DNA from: Fragum whitleyi
Lineage: Eukaryota; Mollusca; Bivalvia; Cardiida; Cardiidae
Length of the DNA: 64,000 bases
Assembly: GCA_948146395.1 (NCBI GenBank)
Contig: OX411547.1
Span: forward strand, 29,492,614 to 29,556,613
Reading direction: 5' to 3'
Part shown: piece after piece, positions 1-11,910 of the stretch
Numbering within the stretch: position 1 is the first letter of the stretch
Layout: each line of letters starts with the position of its first letter
Position numbers and translations under genes: made by a program
The notes under the pieces: generated by a model
What the model was told of the DNA's origin: nothing
Databases searched by the model: none
Seen by the model: the letters and a program-made list of their open reading frames with translations, nothing else

Positions 1-80
1 GGGGGGAGCAAGGGGCCGGACAAGGGATCAATAAATTGTACAGGGAGTAGAAAAATTATTCTAGTCTCTGAAAATAATTA

Positions 81-342
81 TGTGACCCGTCATGCGAAAA
101 TGCACCATGTGGGAGCTCTGTACAATAAATATTTGAAAAAGAGATCGGGTCTACCATCGGTCAACAAGAGCTCGCCTATATTAAATCATTATTCAGAAAG
201 ATAGAAAGATCATTCGATATTTAGATAATCAGCCGAGTTCGAAAAGTTTCGACCCTAGTAAGTCTGCGCAACCCGCGCAGACTGACTAAGGTCGACACTT
301 TTTGCACTACCTAGATGGTCCCTTGTCGCGTAACGGGTCACA
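81..342. mobile_element. MITE family C (TGTGACCCGTC ends), copy 1
   Basis: The ends are imperfect inverted repeats, TGTGACCCGTCATGCG at the left and CGCGTAACGGGTCACA at the right. A GC-rich inner hairpin with GTCTGCGCAACCCGCGCAGAC lies near 260-287. Related copies are at 9626-10171 and 46050-46299, and a left-end fragment is at about 20058. No coding capacity, so non-autonomous. Confidence 0.7.
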
Positions 343-1238
343 CATGTTTGAAGCGTAACGATTCGATCCTTGTCAAACTATGCAGCTCGCACAGTCTGAT
401 CATGATTGATACTCCTTGATGGTCTTTTTAAGTGAGCCTTGACGTTTGAGTCACATATGACATATTAATTATGCTTTAAGGAAGCTTATAGCTTGTTCTA
501 TGTATTTCCCTAAATTTATTTGACAATCAATCTTAAAGAAAGCAACTAACTGTCAGCATTGCTCTATTAATAGAACATCAAAACTGTACATGTCAGAATT
601 TTGGCCTTGTAAATTACGTAATTTTAGTTATGTGATTTTAAGAGTGTCTTTTTTCGTGTGTAGCGACGGGAGTTCTAAAATAAAACAAAATCATCAAGAC
701 TATTTTAACTTTTTAAAACATGTGCTTGTATCAAAGTATCTGCCTATACTGTGCACGTTTATTTAATTGAACAGTAAAATGACCTAGGTAAAATTTCAAT
801 AAAACTACAGTTACAATGGTTTAGTTATCCAACGACGGTATTTAGTGATTTGTTTTATGATTATTTGTTAACATAGATCAGACGAATCGATGCTTCAATA
901 GTTCATAAAGAGAATGTGATGTGCAAAATAGTAAAATCGAACTCTGTATAAATAGATTTTGAGCGGTGAGCTGTGAAATCTACTTTTAACGGTTAAATTT
1001 TCGTGGATTCTTTCAAAATGGATAAAACAGACATAATACAGATACAAATTACCTTTAAAATGAAACTTAGTGCTTGTCTTAGATCTTAAGGTTTACTCAT
1101 AAACCTGTGGTGATGGACTCAACATCTAGGTCAGAGCTCAGTTTTGAAAATACACCTATAGTGTACCATTTTGAATATGCCCGTGTCAAAACTGGTTGTT
1201 GATGAAGGAAAGGGAAGCTCTGGGAGTATAGTAGAACA
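343..1238. other. No gene seen
   Basis: This AT-rich stretch shows no exon-like frame, RNA gene or clear repeat. Confidence 0.5.
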
Positions 1239-1371
1239 GCCCTGCGTTCATGATGAAAATGTTAGCGAAGCACTTTCGAAATTGTACCCCACTTTGGACG
1301 TATGTGCACGTGCAAAGCGGGGTATCATCTCAAAGCGCTCGCGAAACGTTTATACATCCTGAACGCAGGGC
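1239..1371. mobile_element. Palindromic MITE family B, copy 1
   Basis: This is a 133-bp foldback. It begins GCCCTGCGTTCA and ends TGAACGCAGGGC; the centre pairs TACCCCACTTTG with CAAAGCGGGGTA. Other copies are at 1410, 15610, 36212 and 41721. Confidence 0.75.
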
Positions 1372-1409
1372 AGGTTTTTCCTCATTACAGATATCTTTAC
1401 ACAAAACAA

Positions 1410-1545
1410 GCCCGGCGTGCAGGATTTAAACGTTAGCGAAAATTTTACAAATGATACACCGCTTTACACGTTAGCATACATGCAAAGCGGTGCTACGTCT
1501 GTAAAGGTTTACAAACGAATATTTTCGTATCCTGAACGCAAAGGC
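1410..1545. mobile_element. Palindromic MITE family B, diverged copy 2
   Basis: Diverged copy only 38 bp from copy 1. The ends GCCCGGCGTGCAGGAT and ATCCTGAACGCAAAGGC and the central pair ACCGCTTTACA / TGCAAAGCGGT are recognisable. Confidence 0.6.
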
Positions 1546-2739
1546 AACATTGTTTCCGAGTTTTTGAATTATTGCGGATCTCTAAATTTCAACTAATCAT
1601 ATTCAAATCAGAGAACATTCATGCCACAAATACAATTATAGCATATATATTCCCATTCTCTTTTAACGATCATATTTTCGAAGAAAACTAATAAATGATG
1701 TGTTTCAGAAACAAATTGCTAGGGAAAGCACCGCAAAAGATAGAGTATATCACACTAACCTGCTTTCATTGTGAACATCCCATGTTTCTTTCACAGTGAC
1801 TGTTTCCTCTTTCGTGCTAAAATTAGCCATGTCACTGAATTGCATGAATATTAATTAGCACACATGAACTTGAACACTCTTTGAAATTTGTCTGTTTGAC
1901 TTTTTAATATGAATTCCAAATGTTTTAACAGGTGATTTTTTTTTATTTCCTGGTGTAAATTTCCTTCCTCTTTGAAAATCTTTGAGATATCAGTTTCATA
2001 TTAATTTTCTTTACGAAAGAAATGTATTGGCATTGTGTAATGGCATCGATCATCTATCCTACAGTGTTCGACAAAGTTCTGTTTTCAAATATATTTGTAG
2101 TTGGAATAACGAGAACTTTACGTTCATATCAAAACCTTTGTCTCATTCAAACCTGTGTGAAACGGTCTTTAATTCACATAAAGTCGTGTAAGTCATGTTT
2201 ATCGAAAATTGTAGTATTTCATTCCTTTTGTTTTAATCATAGGATTACCAAAGATTCTGTGCAAAGCCCATTATGAAAAGAGAAAGTAATGAAAACACAT
2301 TTTACCACCATCATTTTGCCTTTTTATTCGCAATCCAAATTTCAGTTTAGAACACCACAGGCAAATAATCAAGCCGCATCGTAAACAAAGTGGGTTCGCA
2401 TTATTAAGTTTTCGCTCATATTTCTAAGCTTAAAAGAACGTTTTGTCTTCTCGATTAGTTCTCCGTTTTAGTGGTTACTTAGAAGATGTGACAATTGGAT
2501 TAATGAGGATCTAAGCAGCTTTAAACAGAAAGGTAACGCTTTGTTTGTTTCATTTAATGGTATTTTGTTCAACTTTTAAAAGTAAGCTGTAGTCATATCG
2601 TGCGAAGGGGGCATCTAACCAAGGATTCCCTGGGACCCGTTTACTGATTGAACTAGCCAATGCTCTTAAATACCTTGGGAAAGGATCATCTACGACAAAG
2701 ATTGGAAATGAACCCTTGATCTTTTTTTTTATCCTAATA
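1546..2739. other. No gene seen
   Basis: Only short random frames are present. No splice-bounded exon, repeat or RNA was recognised. Confidence 0.5.
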
Positions 2740-2995
2740 TGTTATAATGTAGAGGCTCTCACTGGGCAAGTCCCGGGTTCGATCCCCGACGGTGGCACTC
2801 ATTCATTCAGACCATTTGTCTCTCATCAATGGGTTGATAATCGTAGACCTATGAGAGATAGCAACTGAAGGCTAGGAAAGGGTGTGATGGATGTACTAGT
2901 GAGAGAAATACCAGGAATCCATTGTTAGGTGCTCAAGCCGCCGCGATATAACTGAAAAAATGTTGAAAGCGGCGTAAAACTCCATTCAATCAATT
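2740..2995 (+). mobile_element. tRNA-derived SINE (family 1), diverged head
   Basis: A tRNA-like B box GGGTTCGATCCCC is followed by GACGGTGGCACTCATTC and the body shared with copies at 9681, 16882, 28063 and 34059. It ends with GGCGTAAAACTCCATTCAAT and a CAAT-rich tail. The A-box half is decayed. Confidence 0.75.
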
Positions 2996-3218
2996 AATAT
3001 CACAGGACAAAAAACCATGAATATATATGTGACATTAAAGACACGATTGAATAAGATGATTAATTCCCGACTATCTGACAGCTTTTTCGGCTAAATGTTA
3101 CCAGTAATTTAAGGAACAGAGGTTTTGGGAGTCTGAGGCTCACAAATAAGCAACCCAGGACTCTCGGAAATATCTGATGTGAGCTCAACAGGCCCTTTGA
3201 GGATCGACTTCAGTAAAG

Positions 3219-3256
3219 AATTGAAGACTGTTTCAAACAGTCTTCAATTCTTTTTT
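3219..3256. repeat. Perfect hairpin followed by T run
   Basis: AAGAATTGAAGACTGTTT and its exact reverse complement are immediately adjacent and are followed by a run of T. It looks like the centre of a foldback element, not a bacterial-style terminator, in this eukaryotic setting. Confidence 0.55.
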
Positions 3257-3742
3257 ATGTAGTTGAGCCCCAAAGGTTCGTAAATAGCGTATACATAAAC
3301 ACTTTCTTTGTCGTTAGCCAGGGACTAGCTGTAAATAACATAGTTTCATAGAAATAACCTACACTTAAAACAGGGACTCCTTTAGCAAACCTTTAAGCAA
3401 AACATTAAGAAAGGATCCCCACTGTCACAATTATTAAATCCTTTGGACCCCAAAATTAAGGTCAGACTAAAACCCTATGTTACCACCATTCCTATGTATG
3501 CGCGATTTGGAAAAAAAATCCCAATCTGAAAGGCACGATTTGAAATGGTTAATTTGATAATAAATGAAGCACGTTAAAAGCATTGTCAGTTGATTTCTAT
3601 CAAATGTTTTATTGCTCGTCAAGATGCAAGGTTGAGTAATGAAATGGTAGTAAAATATTTTGACTTTATAAAATTGAATTCACTGATCCATCCGTACGAA
3701 CTCGACCGTCCATCTGTCCACTCGTCCATCTGTCCGCCCACA

Positions 3743-3881
3743 TCCATCCATCCTTCCATCCATCCATCCATCCATCCATCCATCCATCCATCCATCCATC
3801 CATCCATCCATCCATCCATCCATCCATCCATCCATCCATCCATCCATCCATCCATCCATCCCCATCTATCGATCCATCCAT

Positions 3882-3917
<36 letters not shown>

Positions 3918-4232
3918 CCATCCATCCATCCATCCATCCATCCATCCATCCATCCATCCATCCATCCATCCATCCATCCATCCATCCATCCATCCATCCA
4001 TCCATCCATCCATCCATCCATCCATCCATCCATCCATCCATCCATCCATCCATCCATCCATCCATCCATCCATCCATCCATCCATCCATCCCATCCCATC
4101 CCATCCCATCCCATCCATCCATCCATCCATCCATCCATCCATCCATCCATCCATCCATCCATCCATCCATCCATCCATCCATCCATCCATCCATCCATCC
4201 ATCCATCCATCCACCCATCCATCCATCCATTC
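3743..4232. repeat. (CATC)n microsatellite, about 470 bp
   Basis: A tetranucleotide array is broken by CCCATCTATCGATC near 3860 and by a pentamer block of CCCAT units at 4086-4118. Apparent long frames on both strands are artefacts of the repeat. A short GAAC-rich tail follows at 4236-4276. Confidence 0.97.
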
Positions 4233-4279
4233 ATCCGAACGGACGATCGAACGAACGAACAAACGAACGAACAAACTTT

Positions 4280-5154
4280 TCTTATGGTGTACATGTACAT
4301 AAAGATATAATAATCACGTTTTCTAAAACTCGCTTTTGAAAAAAGTGCTCGTATAAAACGGGGTTCCTAGCATTTAAAACTTCGGGAACCTGTTTGTTAT
4401 CCTGAGTAATAAGTATGCGAAAATATAACAAACGTTGTCAAAATAATATTGTGTCATCGCAATAAATGCCCAGTCTAGATTATTTATGAATCGCATATTG
4501 TCGCTTTCATTACAAGTGATTGCATTTCAATGTGCAACAACGCTCACAACTGTTTTCTTATTTAAGCTCATAATTAAGTGTTTGAAATTATTTCAACATT
4601 TTTTGGGAAATTAATGTACTTAAATAAAAATAGTTTTTCTCTCGAAATGTCACAGTTTTGACGATTTTGTTATCACCATTTGTCACTAAATTTAAGGCAT
4701 CTTTTTAAAAAAAACATTTCCTTCATTTTACTCTTACTCTTGATACCCAAACACAGCAGATAATTGATAACTCCTCACTTCCATAAACTAAAAAACAAAT
4801 GTATCCAGGAATCAGAACACTTAGTCCTTATTAAAAAACATGTTCTTTGAAACACAAAATAGAAAATGAAATTATATTTATAATCAACAAACGCTTATTT
4901 CTTTTCTTCCAAGCAACATTTCTTTGTGAAAGTCTTTGCTATCAAAACGTGAAAAGTGTCAACATAAGAATGTCGAGGGCTCTTCACATCAACTCAAAGA
5001 TCAAATTAGCATAGTTTAATCAGCTAATTTATCAACTTTGATGTGTTGTTACAATTGTCAATTAATATTTCGCCATGCAATCAGTATTTCATCATGTTTG
5101 TGACATGAACTTTGATTTGTTGATGCAAATTTATGATATATATATATAATAAAT
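4280..5154. other. No gene seen
   Basis: AT-rich, with no exon or repeat recognised. Confidence 0.5.
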
Positions 5155-5470
5155 ACTAAGTGATTTGTATGAAAAAAAATATCTAACGAGGTTTGGAGAA
5201 TTGGTCATTGTCGAGGCTCTGCCGAGACAATTATCAATTCTCACAACCGAGTTGGATATTTTTCATACAATACACTAAGTACGTATCATATTTATTTTAT
5301 AACCTCTATTTGTCTTATTTTCGTCGATGTTTCTAACTGAAATTCTAGTTTCTAAAAATAACTACATTATATCATTGTTCTAAAAATAACTATGTGATAT
5401 CATACGGGATGTTATTATACTGATATTTGCGCAGTTATAAGATATGTTGGAAATATCGTATCTTAATCAC
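5155..5470. mobile_element. Hairpin-headed repeat family F, copy 1
   Basis: The palindromic head (5155-5283) pairs TTGTATGAAAAA with TTTTTCATACAA around GTCGAGGCTCTGCCGAGAC. A shared tail follows (ATAACCTCTATTTG, then GGGATGTTATTA). Copies are at 6756, 27435 and 53221. Confidence 0.7.
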
Positions 5471-5869
5471 AGTAATGATTTTATAATTTGTTTTTACTAA
5501 TCAGAATCATAACTAAAGACCTAAAAAATAATTATCGTTAATTCCCATATAAATGCATAACATCCCGTCATTTCAAATTTGGTTGGTGGAAACGGTTGTC
5601 CGAATCCATAATCAATAAGAAGCAAAATATGTAGGAAAATTGTGTTTTATTCACTATCGATAACAATAATTATAGTTTTTGATACATCCTCGTTTAAAAG
5701 ATATTAGGTTTCAACACCGGTGCAAAATACTTCCTTCATTACACTTGTATTTCTTTCAATTAAAATTCCTTTGTCATAATAAATTTTGCATTTTGTGTAT
5801 ATATGATATGCATAATTCTCACGGGATATTCCATAAACAAAACACGTCATTACTATAACGAAAACTGTT

Positions 5870-6085
5870 TTAGACAGCACAATGATTATTCATTAAAGAA
5901 TTGACGTTTGGCATACGTGACGTTAATTTTATGCAATCGTGAATAAACTTGTATAATTTACACTGGAAGAATATAGGGCAAAGACTTTCACCTTGTCGGA
6001 CACCATTTACAAAGTGAAACTTGAAATTTGCGCGTGTTTTCGGACAACGAACCATGTCGTTACAGGAAGTGTAGTATGTTTCCAT
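5870..6085 (-). pseudogene. LINE reverse transcriptase remnant
   Basis: The minus-strand frame contains VNGVRQGESLCPIFF, the conserved non-LTR reverse transcriptase motif normally read as GVRQGxxLSP. Only about 70 residues survive; no catalytic FADD motif is present and stops flank the piece. A second short minus frame at 6149-6349 may be the adjoining, unrecognisable part. This is a dead fragment. Confidence 0.6.
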
Positions 6086-6755
6086 ATGTAGTTACGAGAA
6101 TTACGTGTCCGTTTTATTGTTCAACGTCCTAAAATAGTTACAAATGTTTCAAGTTGACAGGGCAATATGAAGTTGGTGCTTACTAAGATTAACTTCATTG
6201 AGTCGTAATTGATATCTACAACGTGAAGATTTTAACGTTTTGCTACGTTTGCATAATGTGTGTGAATGACCGACGGAACTATTGCCGTGTGTCTTATGTG
6301 CGTTGAGTCGAAATACTGAGGCAGAATTACCTGTGATAAATCCGGACACGGTAAGTTAATTTTAGATAAAACATTCTCTTCACTTAAAAAATAAAGAATG
6401 TACGTTTGATGTCATCGAGAATTTTAAGCATTTTGATCAATTTTAGAGAGTGTTCTGGATGGCATAAATAGAGCACTCAGATGAGTGATTTAGAATGATT
6501 TTGATCGAGGCTAAGCAACTAATTTGTAACTAACAGTAATGCACAGTTGTAATCTCAATATAAACAAAAAATATATTAAGGTAGAATGGCACGTTGATTA
6601 TGAATATTATTTTTAGGCAAAAGAAAGACTTTTGGCAAAATGTGAAATCCTCGTGGTTTGAACGGTGTCGACTATTTCACACATCTCATAAGTTTGAGGA
6701 GCAACATTTACTATGGTATCAAATCGTTATACTTAAACTCACACCTATATACATA

Positions 6756-7060
6756 TAACGTACTAGTGTATTGAGGTGGGGGAATTGATAATTGTCGAGG
6801 CTTTGACCACAAAATCCCACAACCGAGTTCGATATGTTTTCATACAAAACATTAAATTAAGTGAGTATTATATTTTTCTTATAACCTCTATTTGCCTTGT
6901 TTTCGTCGATGTTTTCTATAAGAAATGCAAATTTCTAAAAATAACCGCATTAAGTCATTGTTTAAAAAATACCCACCTGATATATATATAAAAAAAGTCA
7001 TATTGGATGTAATCACACGGATATTTGTATAGTTATAAGACAGATATAACAACAGCATTG
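6756..7060. mobile_element. Repeat family F, copy 2 (left arm shortened)
   Basis: It has the same right arm (GTTCGATATGTTTTCATACA), the ATAACCTCTATTTGCC tail and the CACGGATATTTGTATAGTT end as the other copies. Much of the left arm is lost. Confidence 0.65.
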
Positions 7061-7655
7061 TAAATGAAAAAGGCAGCAATTTGTAGTATTTTTCATTCAA
7101 TTATATTCCTTTTAAGATATGTGTTTTTTCAGCTTTAACAAATGGCGTACTTGTATTGAAGGATTAAACAGAATTAACATTCGCAGGGTTTTTTTTCAAG
7201 TACGATATAAAATGAATATATTCATACAGTTAGAAACATCGTGAAAATGACAAGAGGAATGATTTTAGAGTGGAATTGGATGTAATTGAATGAGTGCGAT
7301 GAGTGAGTTTTGAATGAGATTAAAGGGAGGTAACTAAATGTAGCTAATCTTCTTCAATATGAACAAAATTATCGACATTTATTTACCTCCTCCTTTGATA
7401 AAATATGCAAAGAAGTTTTGTGAATAGCTTTTCGTGTCTTCATGAAACATTCGGAGGCTCACAAAATGTCAACTATGTCATGGAAATCGCGAATTTTGTC
7501 TAGCGATTTCTAATTTGAATGTAGTTGTTAGTCTTATCTTTTGCGTTTTGGAGCGTTTTTGAATAGTTTGATTATTGTTGGAGTGGATGAACAGAACGCC
7601 TAGCGGTCAAGTTGAAAAGGCTTTGATCGGAATGGGAGTTAATTTCACGATACCC

Positions 7656-7820
7656 TTAAGGTAGTGGACCCGTAAAAGATCCGTAACATTTCGGAGGTGA
7701 TGAACTGTAATAATGTTAACCGAGGTTTTCCAATGATTTTCATTGGGAAACCTCGGTAAACATTATGAAAGTTCATGAGTTCCGAAATATTGCGAAACTA
7801 TTACGGTTCCACTACCTTAA
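7656..7820. mobile_element. Foldback element with TTAAGGTAGTGG ends
   Basis: A 165-bp near-palindrome: TTAAGGTAGTGGACCCGTAA at the left, TTACGGTTCCACTACCTTAA at the right, with a centre pairing ACCGAGGTTTTCCAATGA with TCATTGGGAAACCTCGGT. Non-coding. Confidence 0.8.
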
Positions 7821-8849
7821 CTTAACCCCACAACTTGCTATGCTTTTCACTATTGATGGGTCGCTTGAAGCCCGCCTCTTGAACTCCGTCTCCACGCACC
7901 ATTCAAATATCAAAACGTTATTTATATTTTTTCAAAAAAAAACTATATGTGGACACGAAACAAACTGAAATTTGTTGAATGCGACCTAGAAATCGCGACT
8001 GCATATTAGTTTAAAAGTTCAGCTGGCTGAATTAACGAAAACATTTCTAGCAAAATGGAAAAAAAAAATAAAAAAAATCGGAGTTCAACATAAATCTCAT
8101 AAAAAGGTATTAGTGCTTTAATTGGTCAATTGATCTTAAGAATGACAGCGGCGATCTGTCCATAGTGCCCCCAATTAAGATTACGATCTGACATAATCAT
8201 GGTAAAATCGTATAAACTGTTATAAAATTTGTCTTAAGCAAAACACCTTACACATACATGTATTTCGATATTTCTAGAGCCGATTTACGTTGAAAAAAAA
8301 AACCTTGTTGTTAACCAAATGCCTTCAAATAAAATGCACGCATTTCCTTTATCCGGTCGGTAATATTAACCCAGTGACATTGAAGTAGGCTTTTATCTTG
8401 ATTTCAGCAAAAACTAAAGTCGCACGCATTTACCTTAAAAGGCAGTGCGATTAACCTTTACCAATTAACAATTATTTTGTTTACATTGAACTTGTTTTGG
8501 GCGGAAAGACCCTGTCAAACGGGTTAATTTAGCATGTAGTTTGGTAGCTTGCTGAGGTTGTTCGAAATTTTCAAAGATTTCGCGAGTATAAATGTACAAA
8601 AATCTTTTGAAGTATTGTCCGCCTTTCAAGAGTGAGTTCATAGGCCGGTTGCCATCTTTGAAAAGTGTCAAAGTTTGTTTGAGTCATAATTGCTTCCCTT
8701 TGATGGGTTAAAGAGGGGGCGAGTTTGTACTCCATAAACCGGAAGAAATTTAGGTCCATTAATTGTTAAGAGAGAATGTACTTTTAAGGTCATGAAACAT
8801 ATTAGTGCTCTATCGTAATTCGTAATATGAAAACGATGGATCTCGGAAT
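7821..8849. other. No gene seen
   Basis: The overlapping minus-strand frames in 8465-8967 have no recognisable domain. Their downstream part belongs to the repeat described next. Confidence 0.5.
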
Positions 8850-9190
8850 AAAGCCTTCGGAACATTGCTCGGGCTTTTACGTATAACGGGAAGTATCTCG
8901 GACGCAAGCGTAGTAATTTGGGGTCATTTATTTTATGTAATTCGGCTTCTTGTTGTACTTTTCTCAATACATTTGAATCAAAACAGATTTCTTTGCTGCT
9001 TTCCGATCAACTGTCGAGATTTTTAGGGCATATTGAATAGTATATTAAAAACGCGGTAAAACGCAGCATTTCTTTTTCTCAAAATATATTATGCTGATTT
9101 TAATATGTCGTTGATTTTTGCCTTTCTCAACATCATCTTTGTGTTTTTGACGTCCCAAAACTCACGTGCGAAACGATATGCTTTCATGCC
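8850..9190. repeat. Dispersed repeat shared with 20380-20760
   Basis: Shared blocks in the same order include AAGTATCTC, TAATT(T)(G)GGGTCATTT, GTAATTCGGCTTCT, CAAAATATATTATGC and GACGTC...CGTGCGA. This is an old interspersed element of unknown class. Confidence 0.65.
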
Positions 9191-9625
9191 TGCGCCCTTC
9201 TTATTCAAGATTTTTTTTCGTTAAATCGCCAAGGGTTGACGATAGTAGGTGCGCATTTGTATCGAAAAGGTTCGAATAATTTCAGTAAAGCACATTTTTG
9301 ACACACGCACTTGAATATTTGAGCTATGTAAAGCCAGACCGGAGAATATTTGTAAAAGGAAATCATGGTCAAGGTAGCGATCTTCACATTTCATTATTTT
9401 TTTTTCTAAGCTAGCGGATAATGTCTCGTCTTGAAAGTAGACAATTAGCACAGATAACCGGAATATTGTCTTTAAAATTTTGTTTACATATACTTCCGAC
9501 TGTTTACTCGTCCCCCATCAATTTTTAGGTAATTTCATCTATCCTCACAAGGGAAATCAATGATAATATTAGAAGAAGATTGTTGAAAATGAAAACAAAT
9601 AAAAAAAAATGGATAAATCAACAAA

Positions 9626-10171
9626 TGTGTCTCGTCAGACGAAAATGAACCATATGGAATTCCGTAAAATGAAAAATGGATTGTTTTAATGTTTGAATGT
9701 GGTTTTGCGACGCTTTCTACATTCTATGAATTATATCGTGGCGGCCTGAGAACCTTACAATGGATCTCTGGTATTTCTCACACCAGTACTACAATTACAT
9801 TCTTTCCTAGCCTCCAGCTGCTATCCCACATAAGTCTACGAATAACAACCCATTGGTGGGAGAAAAATAGTCGGAAAGAATGAGTGCCGCCGTCGGGGAT
9901 CGAACCCGGGACCTCTTAGTTTACAGTCCGGCGCGCTACCGATTGCCCTATGACGGCGGCCCAAGGATGTTTGGAAAAGAGAATTGTCTCATAATAGGCC
10001 AACCTGAGGTCGTTGTTCAACATTTCTTTCAAGGAGATAACCAACGAGCATTCAGTAAATTCCGTAAGTCAGACAAGTACGAAAAGTTTCGACCATTGTC
10101 AGTCTGCGCTATCCGCGCAGTCTGATTTTGTACGCATTACTATAATGGGCCCTTTTCGCCTGATAGGTAAC
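9626..10171. mobile_element. MITE family C, copy split by a SINE
   Basis: The left end (TGTGTCTCGTCAGACGAAAA) and right end (GGGCCCTTTTCGCCTGATAGG) of family C are separated by the SINE at 9681-9960. The inner hairpin GTCTGCGCTATCCGCGCAGTC survives near 10101. The SINE is therefore the younger insertion. Confidence 0.6.
9681..9960 (-). mobile_element. tRNA-derived SINE (family 1)
   Basis: Reading the minus strand: a tRNA-like head with A-box region and B box GGTTCGATCCCC, the body with GGGTTGTTATTCGTAGACTT, and the 3' end. The minus-strand head begins GCCGCCGTCATAGGGCAATC. It is a full-length copy, not a functional tRNA gene. Confidence 0.8.
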
Positions 10172-10559
10172 TTCTAATTGACGATTTCGAGAGAGAGGCA
10201 ACGATGTCCGTTAAATCAGCAGTCTATTATTATTTGGCTTTACGAAACGTTAAACGGCTTAATACAGTAACGGAATTTAGGTTGAATATCTGGGCTGGCT
10301 TTTGGACCCTGCTTTCTCTAGGTTAAATTCGTGCAGGTCATTCGGTTCATTTCAAGCAGTTTGTTACCGGTTGACGACTTTACAACCAAACCTCGCGAAA
10401 AAGGGCCATTTGAGATACTAAGGAAGAGTATATTTGCAATGTTTTATGTGTATAAATGCGTTATTAGATAATATCAAAGTACTGGAAGTACTTTTATTTA
10501 GCAAAGCATTGTTTTGCTAAGTATTCATTTTGTGAAAAGATAAATGAATGATGTTAAAG

Positions 10560-10740
10560 TAGCCCTGGAGGTGACCTATTACGTCACGTCAAAATCTTGG
10601 ACTTGTTCAAATTCAAAGAAGTTGCAAAAGTCACATTCAAGTTAGTGGTATTTAGAAAAAATGCATTTTAGTAAAGAAAACATTGTGGGCATTGAAGAAA
10701 TTGCTTGCTATCAGCAATTTCTTCTTGTTTACAATGTTGT
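10560..10740. mobile_element. Diverged relative of the piggyBac-like MITE
   Basis: It shares the order of motifs with family A: GGACTTGTTCAAATTCAAAG, a TTTAGAAAAA stretch, then the hairpin GAAGAAATTGCTTGCTATC / AGCAATTTCTTC. Ends are not clear. Confidence 0.45.
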
Positions 10741-11075
10741 CCAAAAATATATTCTTAAGATGCCTTATAAATGGGATAAAATGAAAATTCGTTAAATAGC
10801 ATGCTTTGGAATTGTTTCATTACATTTTTTTTTAAAGTTAATTCATGTGACGTTACCAAAATAGAACATAGTACGCATAGTTAATGAACTTTCAAGCGGA
10901 GTTTGCAATACGCCTGAAATACACATGAACTACTTAATTTGGCGTAGGCATTCAATTAATTTAGTGGTTAAGCCTCCGGGAGCAATTCGCCATCACTCAA
11001 CTCTGAATAGACCTATTTTTTTTTATTTTAACTTAAGTTACCACAGCTGATGCTTTGCTAGGTAAAATTATTAAG

Positions 11076-11218
11076 AGGCCGGATTGTCCGAATAATTATA
11101 GGGTTCGATACCCATTCTGTTTTTTCTTACCAAGGAATAGAATGTAAGGTGCACCAGCCCACGCGATATTACAGAAAAGGGGTGTTTAATGCGACGTGAA
11201 ACCCATTCAGACAAACAA
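11076..11218 (+). mobile_element. SINE fragment
   Basis: A tRNA-like B box GGGTTCGATACCC precedes a 3' portion CACCAGCCCACGCGATATTA with CATTCAGACAAAC at the end, resembling SINE family 1 with a shortened body. Confidence 0.5.
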
Positions 11219-11569
11219 AGGCCTTAATGTTAGTTTATACACTACATTCAATTCCATAGAAATGTCATATTTAGTACGACTAGGATTCGAATCTGTACCG
11301 TTTATTTTCTTTCCAGTCCAACTTGGAAAATTGCCTTTACCATTTAGCATCGAAATGGTCCCTCTTGGATAGACATTTACCTGTAGTGGCAAAATCTTGA
11401 TATGCTCTTGGTGAGTTTACGATAAGAAACTTGTTTGATAACAAAACCAAAGGGGTCAAGTTCAATTTCATTACACCACATCAAAGCACCCCACCATTTG
11501 ACCTATATATAACCATTCATTCTTAATCATAATACTTGTACTATAATGTTTGAATTTGAGAGGTATACA

Positions 11570-11690
11570 AAAGCGTAAGAAAATATCTGAGTCTTCAGAG
11601 CCCCAATCGGGAACCCTCGGCGATTCAGTGGAAAAGACCTCGGGAATAATACGGGCGCAGCCATGAAAGCGCGTCATTTTTCACGTGGGT
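11570..11690. repeat. Short dispersed repeat shared with 20100-20200
   Basis: Both copies share GGGAACCCTCGGCGATTC-like sequence, GACCTCGGGAATAATA and GAAAGCGCGTCA. Function unknown. Confidence 0.55.
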
Positions 11691-11910
11691 TTATATGACG
11701 TAACAAACATCAACAATCCCGCTAAGGATGACGTTGCATAAAACAAAATCAACGTAAGAATAAAAGAGGGTATATTATAATTTGATGACAAAACGCAGTT
11801 TATTTGTACCTTATCTTAATTTCACTGAGGTGTGTTTTTCACTTTTTGATTAGGTAGAAATCCATACTTCGATTTTGAATTGTCATACCTGCTACATGAT
11901 AAACCGTATA

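Noticed and set aside
3219..3256. Rho-independent terminator
   Set aside because: Hairpin plus T run, but the context is eukaryotic with no bacterial gene upstream.
3590..4339. Long frames on both strands rich in HPSI or MDGW repeats
   Set aside because: They are translations of the CATC microsatellite; all frames are open because the unit lacks stops.
8465..8967. Overlapping minus-strand frames of up to 99 residues as a gene
   Set aside because: No domain, no splice structure, and the right part belongs to a dispersed repeat.
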